Shown piece by piece: positions 26,402 to 36,931 of a stretch of DNA of 64,000 nucleotides (position 1 is the first letter of the stretch; each line of letters opens with the position of its first letter). The stretch spans positions 2,500,001 through 2,564,000 of the forward strand of contig JAGUCH010000006.1 of NCBI GenBank assembly GCA_019096065.1, in the 5' to 3' direction. The translations under genes were made by a program, and so were the position numbers. The notes beneath the pieces are model-generated. The model was given only the letters and a program-made list of their open reading frames with translations. It did not search any database and was not told the DNA's origin. Source of the DNA: Paracyclopina nana (taxonomy: Eukaryota; Arthropoda; Copepoda; Cyclopoida; Cyclopettidae).

Positions 26402-29400
26402 TTACATTGTCTTCTCATTAATACTGAAGGTTTGTTCAGGTGGAGTCAGAGTCAATTTTCGAGTTGGACTTTGAGGGTCTCGCCCATTTCGAAACCTTCT
26501 GTAGAATGTTTGCACATAAGTGAACACACACTTCCAGTCAGGTTTGACCATCATCACCATATCTTCCACGTCCAACAATGGACAAATATCAGCAAAGTGC
26601 CTACAAAAAAGTAGTTTGTTTTGGGCCCCCCGAAAAATATTTTTATGGTATTATTATTTTTTTAGTACTCAGCAGCTTTGAAGGCAAGGTCAAAGTTGTA
26701 TCGCCTATTTTTGGGGTCCAATTTGTCATAATCAAACGCTTCAGGGTAGTAGTAATGAATCAAGGCGCAAAATGCCATTCCATCATTCCAACTGGATGAA
26801 AAGTTTGTGACATTCAAGTTCTGTAGCAAAACAAAGCAAATGTTAAAACAACCGATGAAGACAAAGAGAGTTAAATGTCATTACAGGATATGTATTTGTC
26901 CTTTCTTGGACCCAAGCTAAGATGACTTCTTTGGCCGAAGAAGGTGACCTCATTACAGGGGTCAACCCTTTTCCATTTGGTTTGGTCTGGTCGGTCTTTT
27001 GTTGCCTCGAATCAGTTCCTTCAGTTAAGCTAGGCAACGATGCTTGACGTGAAAGCCTAGGTTAAAAAAATTAGCAAATTTGCTGGAATTCCAGTCGGGT
27101 CTCTGAGTCTCACCTTGGTGCAAGATGCCCATCGTTTTTGGTGTTATCTTGGTCAGTCGTGGTGTTACCTATAAAAAAGGAGATTTTGAAACTCATCAGC
27201 CCATAATTTGATGCTAAAATGACCGGATTAAGCTCTAACCACAAAAACGAATTCACAATTTGTCAAGACCTAATTAATTATACATACTGGCAGAACTTTC
27301 ATACTTTCATATCTGTGAATGATGATAATGGATAATAGACTAGTATATAATTCAGCTTTATTTATGCTACACATCAAATTAAGAGCACATGTGAAGGTAT
27401 ATCGTATATGATATTTATCAAAATATCGCGTCAGTGTTAGAGGTCTTCGTTCGGGTCATGACAAGTGTCATACTCACTCAGCGTTGGACTTGGAGTCTGT
27501 GCTTGAGGAGGCGGAGGAGGAGAATTGGCTTTGCGAGCAGCATACTTTTTACTATTTCCACTAGATTTCAGCTCTTCATCCTTTTTGGCTGCTTTATTAG
27601 CATCCATTGTGGACCGATGCTGATTCACTGACTTATTTCGAGACAGTTTACGATTATTGCCTATAGAAGAGCTTTCTTGTTGCGTCGGTGCACTTCTTGA
27701 ATCACTGCCAACATCAACAGCTCTAATTCTGGCCAAACTGTGAGAAGAAGCACTGCGTTTCTTGCTCGGTACAACTGCGTTTCTCGACTGGATCTCCTGA
27801 AAGGTGCCAATGAGCAGGCTTTCGAACACAGCATCCACATCTTTAAGATCATCATTTCCTATGATTTCATCACTGATGCTTGCAACACTGCCTCGCTTTC
27901 TATTGATTGAATCACGCCTCTTCAGAGCCGAGTTATTATTGACTGATACTGGAATCATAGCATTAGCATAACTCTGCTTGCTGCTACCCTTAGAGTTGAG
28001 CGAAGCATCAAAGAAAGCCATAATTGTTTTCTGCTTAGCGCTTATTTCGGACTCTGTGAGGGGGCATTCAAATTGGCCAGAAGAAGAGGCAAAAGACTTG
28101 CTCTTTCGAAGAGAAATCATGTCCTGATGCCTTTGCTGGGATTCAACTTGGGGAACCTTTAAAAATTGCCCATTTACAGGTGCTGACAATTTCCTATATC
28201 TCTCCAGCTCTTCATCATCTGTAGCAGACATGTCTGTGGCTGACTGGGCATAAATCTTGAAATCACTGTTTTCATTTGCATGGACTAGTTTAGGTAGCTT
28301 TTTCACTAGAATTGACTTGGGCACTTTTTGCTCTCCAGAAGGAGGATGAAAGCCATCTGCTGAAGCAGTCCTTTTAGAGATCTCCTGTGCCAAGTTGGAG
28401 TTGGCCATCAATGAAATAGGCATCATTTTACTTCTTTCTGATGATCTGCTCGTTCTGAGAATAGATTTCACCTTGGGGGATCCTGGAGACTGGTTAATCC
28501 TCAGCTTGCTTCCTGGCTCTGAATTAATTTCACTTCTGCTTTCACTTTCCACTAACTTGGGCTTGAATGGGATTCTCAGAGGCTTTACTTTTGCCTCAAC
28601 AGGAGACTGGATTTCAATTCCAGTACTGCTTAATGACTCATCACTAGGAGGAGCAATATTTGTAGTTTTAGCATCTATAATTTCCCTTCTGATTGCTTCT
28701 GCTTTCTCCTCTCTGGAAACAACATCTTCAGGTTCACAAATTGGGACTTGGCTGTTGAAAAGCTTTATTCTATCTTGCACACTGCAAGCCTTTGCTGCAT
28801 CAAGCATTTTTCGGATATCCTCTCTTGATTTAGTGTACACATTCAACTGTCTCTCCACAGATTTGGATAGATCACTGTTGATCCTAAGACCTCTGGCCTC
28901 ATTCTTCTTTTGCTCAGCTAAGAGCTTAGCAGCAGTGATGCTGTCTGAGGATTTGCTCATCCTTAGCAAATAACCCTTTTCTTTGGCTGCCATGTGCTTC
29001 TTGATGCCCGCATTTGCAAGATATTTTGATTGCTTCTCTTGGTCATTAGCCCAAGGTAAAGTAGGTTTCTTGGATTCATCTTCTTCACCAAAGGAAGCTG
29101 CAATCTGTAGCTTTAAAGCCAAGTTACTACCAATAGATCTTGACCTAGCTGCTTGCTGTAAGACAGGTTTGATCTCAGCATGCTTCTGCTCACTTGCTTC
29201 AATTTTAGGCTTAAGATGCTGCTGTTTTTCACTCTTCAAAAGTTCAAATGCTTTTTCAGCATTGGACTGAGTTGGCTTGGGCTTAACTTGAGTTGCCTTT
29301 GGCACAGTACTGGCTAAGGCTGCGCTCTTGGCAGCAGCCTGAGCTTGTGCAGAAACAACCTTAGGAGCTGAATCCTTTTTCTTCTCTGGGCTTTTTTCTT

Positions 29401-32400
29401 TATGAGGTGGCATTCTTGGAATCAATGGTGACATTGACTTCAGTCTTGGTGTCATTTGCGAATTAATTTCAGACCTTGATTTGATTTCATTAGGGCTTAG
29501 TCTCTTGGGCTCCTTTTTCAGGAGAATGACAGGTACATGGGGTTGCTGCTGCTGCGGTTGGATGTTGATAGGAGCTCCCCTTTTTACAGGGGTTAGGCTG
29601 TCCTCTTTCACTGATTCACTACGCCTCAAAGGCGATTTTTTGGATTCTACGGCAAGATTCTCAAAAAAGGACTGCTGTGGACTTTTAACTGCTAACTTAT
29701 TAGCGCTCAAATTTTCAGGGGTAGTTGGGACTGGAATAGCAGGAATTTCTCCTCTGGCCAAACGTTGCTCCATTTCACCAGCCTTGATCTCTTTTCGAGT
29801 CATTATTTCCATTGCTGCAATGGTAGGGTTGGTTCTAGTGGTATTAGAAAAGTGCTTTTTCTTCAATTCCACCTTCTTCAGAGCTTCATTCATTAACTGC
29901 ATCTGCAGCCTTTGTTGAGCAGTTGTTTTCTTTGGAGGAGTCTTGCTTTCCTCATCAGATTTTTCATTCTCTTCCATGACATTTGTCTCAGGAGACTTTT
30001 CTAGTTTCTCCACAGCATTTTTTGGCCCTTCATAAAATGGGGACCTGTTGTTGGATAAATCTGGTTTGGAACCCATAAGATCAACATTTGTAGACGACAC
30101 CAATGAAGAATTTTGTCCAAGAGATTGATTTTGAATTCTATCAGGGTAGATGGACTGAGTCATTGTGTGATGGTAAGGAACTGACTGATTTTTCTCGGGG
30201 ATCTGCTCAGCCATGGGCTTTTGTGCAGGTACAGTTGAAACCTGAACCTTCTCTGGATAAATTGGTTCATTAGTTGGCTTTTGCGTAAGACTAAAAGCTT
30301 GGTTTTGAATTCTAACGGCTTCACTAGGTGGCATTTGCATAAGAGGAGCCAGAATTTGAGTCTTTTCTGGAAATATGGGCTCATTGGCAAGTTTTTTCAT
30401 TACATCAATTTGACCCTGAGGTTTTTCAAGGATTTCTGGCTCAGCAGCAGGCTGATTGAAGGACATTGGTGCCTGGTTATGATTTTTTTCTGGGTAAACA
30501 GGCTCTGATGTGGACTTTTGAATGTTAGAAAATTGAGGCTTGTCTGGGTAGATAGGCTCAAATTGGGCTGGATGAAATGATATTGGCCTCCTCACTTCAA
30601 TGATTGAATCTGACTTTTGAATTCTTTCTGGGTGCTCAAACTGGTTTCCATTTGTCTCGGCTTTTGGTAAGGGTGGCTTATTATATGTTATAGAGGCACC
30701 ATTGCTCACTATGGGAAAAGGTTTAGGTAATTCTATAACTTGTGGAGGAGGTACAAAAATGGGAGTGACACTAACTTGGAGGCCTCTCTCAACACCTGCA
30801 GTATGATTTGCAGGTTGAGGTTTGGGCTTTTGAAGTACACCAACAGGCTTTTGTGTGATCTGGGGAGGGCTTTGAGCTTGTAAAGAACCCCAAGAAGAGT
30901 GATCTTTATGTCCTCCTTTGCCATACCATTTAGACTTTCCCATGTATGCCTGGTATTCTTCCTCAGTTTCACTAGTGGAATACACTGGTAACTTTTGCTT
31001 GCCCCTCTTTCTGTCCATAGCTGACATATTGCATTCTTTCATTTCAGGCTCAGTATCAGTGGTTGAAAATGGAGGCTTTGTCTGCTTCTTCAGTTCTCGT
31101 ACTTTTCCATGAATAGGCTGCTGGAATCTGAACTCTTTGCCCCTCATGAAGTGCTTCGATTCAAGTCTTCCTCCATTGTATAATGGGTAGTTTTGGCCAG
31201 CAGATTTATTAATATTGGTGTCAGTGTATGACCTTTTTGGAAAGTTGCTTGGATCAAATAAATTCTCATTGCTGGCATATGGCTTGAATGCACTTCCAGG
31301 TCCTCCAATTCTTGGCGAAATAGACAAGCTTTTCTCCTCACTTCTAGGAGGGACTTCAAGCATATTGGTATTACCCATCGGTGGTAATTCATTGTCTGGC
31401 TCATCGAAGGGCAAGGGTGGGATTTGAGGACGAGGCGAGAAGCTGCAAGAAGAGGACAATGATCTAGGCTCAATGGAAATTTGTGACTGCAGAGATAAGC
31501 TGTCTGGAGTGGTAATTAGATTGGTGGAAGTACGCATGCTTTCAGGGGAGGTGATGATGCCAGGCTTGCTATGTGACATGATTTGTGACACTTCATTCTG
31601 GTCACTGGCATTTTGCTGTTTTCCAGAATAAGTCAAATAAGGAGTGACAGGGGACCATGAGGAGGTGAAGTTATTCTGTTGCTTCACTTCCACCTTACAT
31701 TCATAGCAACCTTCCTCATCTATTGTATCAGATCCTGATCCAGAGCCTGACCATACATCATCTTCATCTTCACCCTCTGGATTTTCAATTATCCCGCTGC
31801 TGTTGTCTTGGCTACTACTTGTTTGCTGGTGGTCTGTAAGCTTTTCCTCATCAGGTCTCATAAAGAGCTGGTCATTCAGAAGGTCATTATTCTGAGATAT
31901 AATGTTGTTTGCTGTCATCAGCTCCTTGGAGATTTGCTCTTGCCTCTTTCTGATGGCCTCCTCTTGTTCCCTCAATGCTCTCTGTTCTTGCCTAAGCTTT
32001 TCTTGCCTCATTCTCTCTTGCTGTAATTGCTCTTCTCTAATTTTTATCACCTCCTCTTGCTTCTCAAGCAATTGCTTTTCCTGTCTGACTTGATGTAACC
32101 TTTCCTGTTGTCTTTTTCTTATTAATTGCTCCTGTTGGAACAGATTGAGCCTCTCAGCTTCAATTTGGTGAAGCATGTCCTCTTGCCTAGCTATCAAGAG
32201 CTCTTCTTGCTGAATCAATTTTAGCTTTTCTTGTCTGATCTTGTGCTCTTCCCTCCTATGCTCTTGCCTTAGATTTTCTTGCTGCATTAGCCTCTCTTGG
32301 AGAATTTTTTCATGTGGACTCATGGTGCAACTTCTAGGGTCATACATGGCTCTTTGACCTTCATTCATAATAACATTAGAGGCTTCTAGCTCTAATCTTT

Positions 32401-35196
32401 GCTTATTGTACTCAGCATTCTTCTCAGCTTGAAGCTTTTCTTGCCTTCTTCGTTCTTCTTCAATTCTGAGCTGCTCAACTCGGATATTTTCTTCTTGCCT
32501 TCGCCTTTCTTCTTCAAGCTGTCTTTGTTCCTCTTGGATTTGCCTGAGCCTCTCAATTTCAAGCCTCCGAATTTCCTCCCTGTCTCTTTCCTGGCGAATC
32601 TGTTCTTGTCTCAATTTGTGCAGCTTCTCCTGCTCAGCTTTAACTTGACTCTCTCTAATTTCTTGTTGCCTTTTGTGCTCTTTTTCAATCTCTTCAAAAG
32701 CCAATTGTTCCTTTAGGGCAGCTTCTTTTTCTTCTTCATTGCTCTGCGTAGTTGGTGGAGGAAATGTATTTGGAGAAGGCGAGTTCTTCATCAACTCAGA
32801 TTCTGTCTTGTCTAGCTGGCCTTTTTCATCCCCAATACCCATGGCTTGCTCTGGTTGCCTATGAAAATGTGTCATGTTTGAGGATGAAATGGGTACCTGC
32901 AGGGATTGAGTGACCTTGGTTACTTCAGATGGGTGATAGGCTTTTTGCACTGGCTGAACAACAGCAGTATTTTCGGTTGTAGAAACAGGAGTTGGAGGAG
33001 GAGCAGGCTTAGATTGAACTGTAGGATAGACTAGATTAATTGGAAGTGGCTTTGGCCTGGTTTCAGATTCTATTTTCTTCCTCTCAGATTGAAGTCTTTG
33101 CTCCTCAACTTCAAGCTCTTCCTGCCTCTTTTTCTCTTTAGCATACATACTAGCAAGCCTATAGTGTTCAGCTCTAGCTCTAGAGAATTCTTTTGTCTGC
33201 CTCACTTTACTTATGATGTTCATGTATTCCTGATAGTCCATATCAGCATTTTTTGTAGCATTTGAGCCATTTTCTTCACGAGTAGCCTTCACTAGCCCAA
33301 GGACTTCAGCTCTGGATTTTTCATCATAGCCCTCTCTGGGCATACTTTTTGTTGCTCTGACTGACTGGCCAAAATTGTCCCTACTTGGAGTTGGCTGTTT
33401 GCTTTTTGAAAGCTCAGTGTATTCAGCAGGAGCAGACATTTTCTTAACTGCTGGTGTTGCATTGTAAGCCTTCAATGAATTTTCTTTGTCCTTGTCTTCT
33501 TTAGACTGGGGTCTTTCTATTCTGCTGGGAGGTACAGGGCTGAAAGCTGCTTTAGGTGGACTTTTCTTGAATTGACTCCTGCCACGTGGCTCCTCAGGTG
33601 TATCCATGGGATTCAAAGAGGGTGACCTAGATAGGTCTATGTCTGAGCCAGCATTGCTAAATGTGCTTTTGATGTTAGAAAACCTAGAGTTCCAATTTCT
33701 TCTTGCTGTCTCTGGTGTCATATTTGGAGTTAAAGTACACTTTGGAGGAGATTTTATTTTGGAAGATTCCACATCATTGATAGGTTCATTATCCTGCTTC
33801 TCCTCAACAGAGTCATCCTCATCACATGCCTCACTTGTGGCCTCTTGGTCTGACAAGCTACCCAAAGCCACATCCAAAGCATTAGCATCCTTCATCCTTT
33901 TTCTTCTAGCAATTTTGGCCCGAACCCCTGTATTTGTGCCTCTTTTGCGATTGCACTTTGGGTCTTCAATCATAGCTGTGCTGTTTCTTGGGCTCAAATC
34001 GTTGTTGTAAGCTTGTGATGAAGCTTTGCTAGCCTAAATTAAGAATTGTTAATTTAGTCAGTCCAATAAGGCCGAATGGATAAAAATTACCACTGGATTA
34101 GGCGGCTGACCCTTGCTTTTGGATAATGTATCTGCAGGCTGAATCAAGTATCCTCGTCCAGGATTCCTTAATGGGCTATTGTTGGCCCCCTCATCACCCA
34201 TGTTGTAGTCACACACGTCAGACGCGTAGCCCAGCTCATCCTCGGCATTGGATTGCAACTCTGAAGGATGTTGCATCGAATTGCCCGCGTTTCCTCCTTC
34301 AGTTTCGTTGTTTCTGGTTGAGTAATATTTAATGGCGCTTTCCGATTTGTTGCGCGACAATGCATACGGTTGAAGAAAGGGTGTCTTTTGAACTGGAAGG
34401 GAAAAAAGCAAAGGCGGAAAATCAAATGAAAATGCAGAAACACAGCGCAGTTTCTCTTCGGCTGCTTTCACTCACAATTTGCTGATGATTGCATCAAAGA
34501 AAGCTTGATTTTGGCAAACTCGTCCTTGGTCATGCCTGTGGTATGATGTTTCATAGCCCGTTTTCTAGCTGCCCTGATCTTCCAGGGAATTTTAGAAGCG
34601 CAATTTTCACCCGCTTCAATAGTGGGGAAAAAGTCATTATTCCCAGTGGAAAATTCACTCAAGGCCACATCCTTTTTTTCGGCTGCTTCAGGCTTGATCG
34701 TAGCCTTGAGTGAGGCTTGCAGGTTGACAATTAGTGGTATCAAACTAGGGTCATTTCTGTTCACAGACTGCATAAGCTTGCTCAGCACTGAGTCCACTTC
34801 ACCCACCAGCTCAGCAGAGAGGCCATTGCTGTTGGGGGTAGTGTGGCCTCCATCGAGGCTGATTGCTGACTGAATACCAGACATGAAAGCCTCTGCAGTG
34901 CGAATACGAGCTTCCTCACCACAAGATTCAGAGCCAGAGTCCAGAGCGTTCAGTCTGCTGAGATGATTTTTGCCATGTTCTTGCTTGTCCTGATGCTGAT
35001 CATGATGAGCTGAAGCTGGAGTGCTGCTGTTACTGGATCTTGAGCCTCTTCTCAGCTTTCTATTTTCCTCTTTCCATTTGGAAGTGGACTGAAGCTGGTT
35101 GAAAACGATTGGCGTCAATTCTTCGGCTGTGATTGAAGGCCTCTTTTCTGACAAGCTGCTGCTGTTGAAAAAACGCCTCTGATCCATATTTGTCAT
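26402..35196 (-). CDS. Giant smoothelin-type calponin-homology protein
   Basis: Seven exons join in phase: 35196-34476, 34392-34091, 34033-27478, 27168-27114, 27056-26885, 26820-26669 and 26600-26402, for 2,718 residues. ATG 35196 is used because an in-frame TGA lies two codons upstream. The C-terminus (about residues 2584-2690) is a CH domain of smoothelin type: SSAKEVILAWVQERT, NFSSSWNDGMAFCALIH, PEAFDYDKLDPKNRRYNFD, CPLLDVEDMV and PDWKCVFTYVQTFYRR. Such domains bind actin-associated or calmodulin-like partners. Residues about 770-1040 are a Glu/Arg/Gln-rich coiled coil interrupted near 905. Around residues 1500-1650 is a degenerate repeat with cores like NEPIYPEK. The remainder is Ser/Pro/Lys-rich and probably disordered. 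Vertebrate smoothelins are, as I recall, about 900 residues, so the size is unusual. The 6.6-kb coding exon ends at an internal donor (CTGA then GTGAGTAT); unspliced, it stops at 27437. Confidence 0.85.
27437..27477 (-). CDS. Read-on alternative end of the giant exon (CH-less isoform)
   Basis: If the donor at 27478/27477 is not used, the frame continues 13 codons (ending CHDPNEDL) to a stop at 27437, giving a protein of about 2,539 residues without the CH domain. What is seen is only the open frame; whether an intron-retained transcript exists is unknown. Confidence 0.3.
30120..30600 (-). repeat. Degenerate coding repeat with core (N)EPIYPEK
   Basis: Within the giant exon, variants EPIYPDK, EPVYPEK, EPEILEK, EPIFPEK, EPIYPEK, EQIPEK and SIYPDR recur at about 19-26-residue spacing, usually after a QKP or NQ word. 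About seven to eight copies. It looks like an array of short linear motifs in a disordered region. Confidence 0.65.
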
Positions 35197-35215
35197 GTGT
35201 CACCTCATTTGCGTC

Positions 35216-36063
35216 TGGAACAGAACTGAAGTCACACCTTTTTTTCCTTGAGTGGCTCTTAATTTAGATATGCAGTTACTGTTTCAACTTTAGAGCTGAC
35301 TTTGAGCTACTGCTACTGCTTTCTAAGCTTGCTGTAGATTGCCAAGAGTGTAGTAGTAATACTATGTCTACGTTTGTCATGGACATTCCTTTAAGCCTCA
35401 CTTGTGTGTAGCATAGGCTATCGAAGGCAAGTTCAGGCTCCATTCATGGCAAAAATTCTAACACTTACTACTACGTTCTACTACTACAACTATGACGACA
35501 TGGGCCCACAGATACAAAAAGCAAGCAAAATATTTATGGAGAGTGAGAATTGCTTTCGATGTAGTAGTATTCTTTCTTCAAAAAAAAGTGGGTTACAAAC
35601 TCACTGGGTTTTTAGCCAATTCCTGGCATTTTTAGCAAGCCTATGCTTTCCAATTAGATTTGCTGCACCCAACGCCTTCGAGTGTCCCATATTTTTTCCA
35701 ATTGCGTAATATTCAGTGCTGGCATTTCACGAGTAAAATTAATGTAGCAGTCGGGCTAATGTCCTCAAGTTTCTTGCGGACCAATAAATTCCTCAAGAGA
35801 TGTCTTACAACCGACCGCGCAATTTTATCAGGACTTCAATTACAGCTTGAGAAATAGCGCCACTCACCGCCAAAGCGGCGGGAAAGGAAAACAAAAGAGT
35901 TGAAATCACCCATCAAGGAGGATTGCAAAAAAGTGGAGAAATGAGGTAAAGTAAACAATTTGAAATGTGTGTTTACATTACACTCTCGCATAGCATGAGT
36001 AAATGAACAATCCAATCACTGTATAAGGTGCTCTTAAATCTATCATCTGCAGCTCCAATAGGT
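35216..36063. other. Intergenic upstream of the smoothelin-like gene
   Basis: An acceptor-like TTCCAG sits just before 35215, so the start codon of the smoothelin-like gene may lie in its second exon. CTA/TAG trinucleotide runs occur near 35350 and 35465-35490. No coding content recognised. Confidence 0.5.
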
Positions 36064-36924
36064 TTATTTACGAACGTACACGCAGACAAGATCTTCAGAG
36101 GCATTTCTGATATCATGCTGGTCAAATTTGACCCATTTGTCAGCTAACGTCTCCAGATAATTGGGCTCAGGATCGCAATGTCTTTTCCCATCGACGGGCC
36201 CGACAAGAACAACACAGTTTCCCAGGTAAGAATCCAGATACTGATGAAAATACTCCAGGTGATTGAAATAGCAAAAGAAGAGTGCAGAATTCGGATCCAG
36301 CTTAGGTATTTGACCTGGATAAGCAAGCTAGTTGTTATTTATGCAGAAAAGAAAGCAATTTTAAAGATAGTACTACGCTATCTTTTTTGAGGAAACTTTC
36401 CTGGCTCAGTGAAATCGAGTGGGACAAATTGGGGAGTTGAATGCGAGCTTTTCCACCAGCTGGAATTCACTTCTATGCACTGCACTTGCAACGAGGTGGC
36501 TTTAACAATCAGCCATTCTAAGAAGGCACAGCCACTGCCAATGCTTGTGATCTAAAAAGCATCAAATTAGGTCTCACCCCATCTTTCATGATGCAATGAG
36601 GCAAACTGCAGAATTACAACAAGTACTAAGCTTAGCTAAAAGTTGAATTGCTCGTTTGACTCAATGCACTGAGAAATATGAGAGCTGAGACTGGCGGAGC
36701 TCCGTGAAATTGTTTTAAAAGACCTTGCTAATGCCTAGATTATCTTTGAGGCATGATTCTAGGAATCGCAGCATTTCTCTGGATGGCCTGACCCAAACGA
36801 GCAGAGGTTCGCGGTAGACGTGATCGAATTGCTCTAAAACGCCTTCCCAGTCTCCATTTTCCATGAGGGCCAAAATGGACTTCTTTTTCTCACATCTCGA
36901 GTGATAATCATCCTCAGAGGTCAT
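36064..36924 (-). CDS. Small methyltransferase-like protein (SAM-fold, uncharacterised)
   Basis: Exons 36924-36724, 36551-36401 and 36314-36064 give 200 residues. The first ATG lies 7 bases after an acceptor, so a non-coding 5' exon is likely (a donor-like CAAG/GTAAGT near 38254 is a candidate). A glycine motif (SIGSGCAFLEWLI, about residues 70-82) followed by a strand with an acidic end (VQCIEVNSSWW) resembles SAM-binding motif I and II of Rossmann methyltransferases. Later segments are CYFNHLEYFHQYL, CVVLVGPVDGKRHCDPEP and DLVCVYVRK. I recognise the general pattern but not a named family; substrate unknown. The middle intron (36400-36315) obeys AG at its 3' end but begins GA instead of GT; frame is kept only if it is used. 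AATAAA overlaps the stop codon (36068-36063). Confidence 0.7.
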
Positions 36925-36931
36925 AATTTTG

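Noticed and set aside
28395-32864. Several hydrophobic plus-strand open frames of 60-190 codons
   Set aside because: They are antisense to the giant smoothelin-like exon; Lys/Glu/Gln-rich coding reads as Leu/Phe-rich on the other strand.
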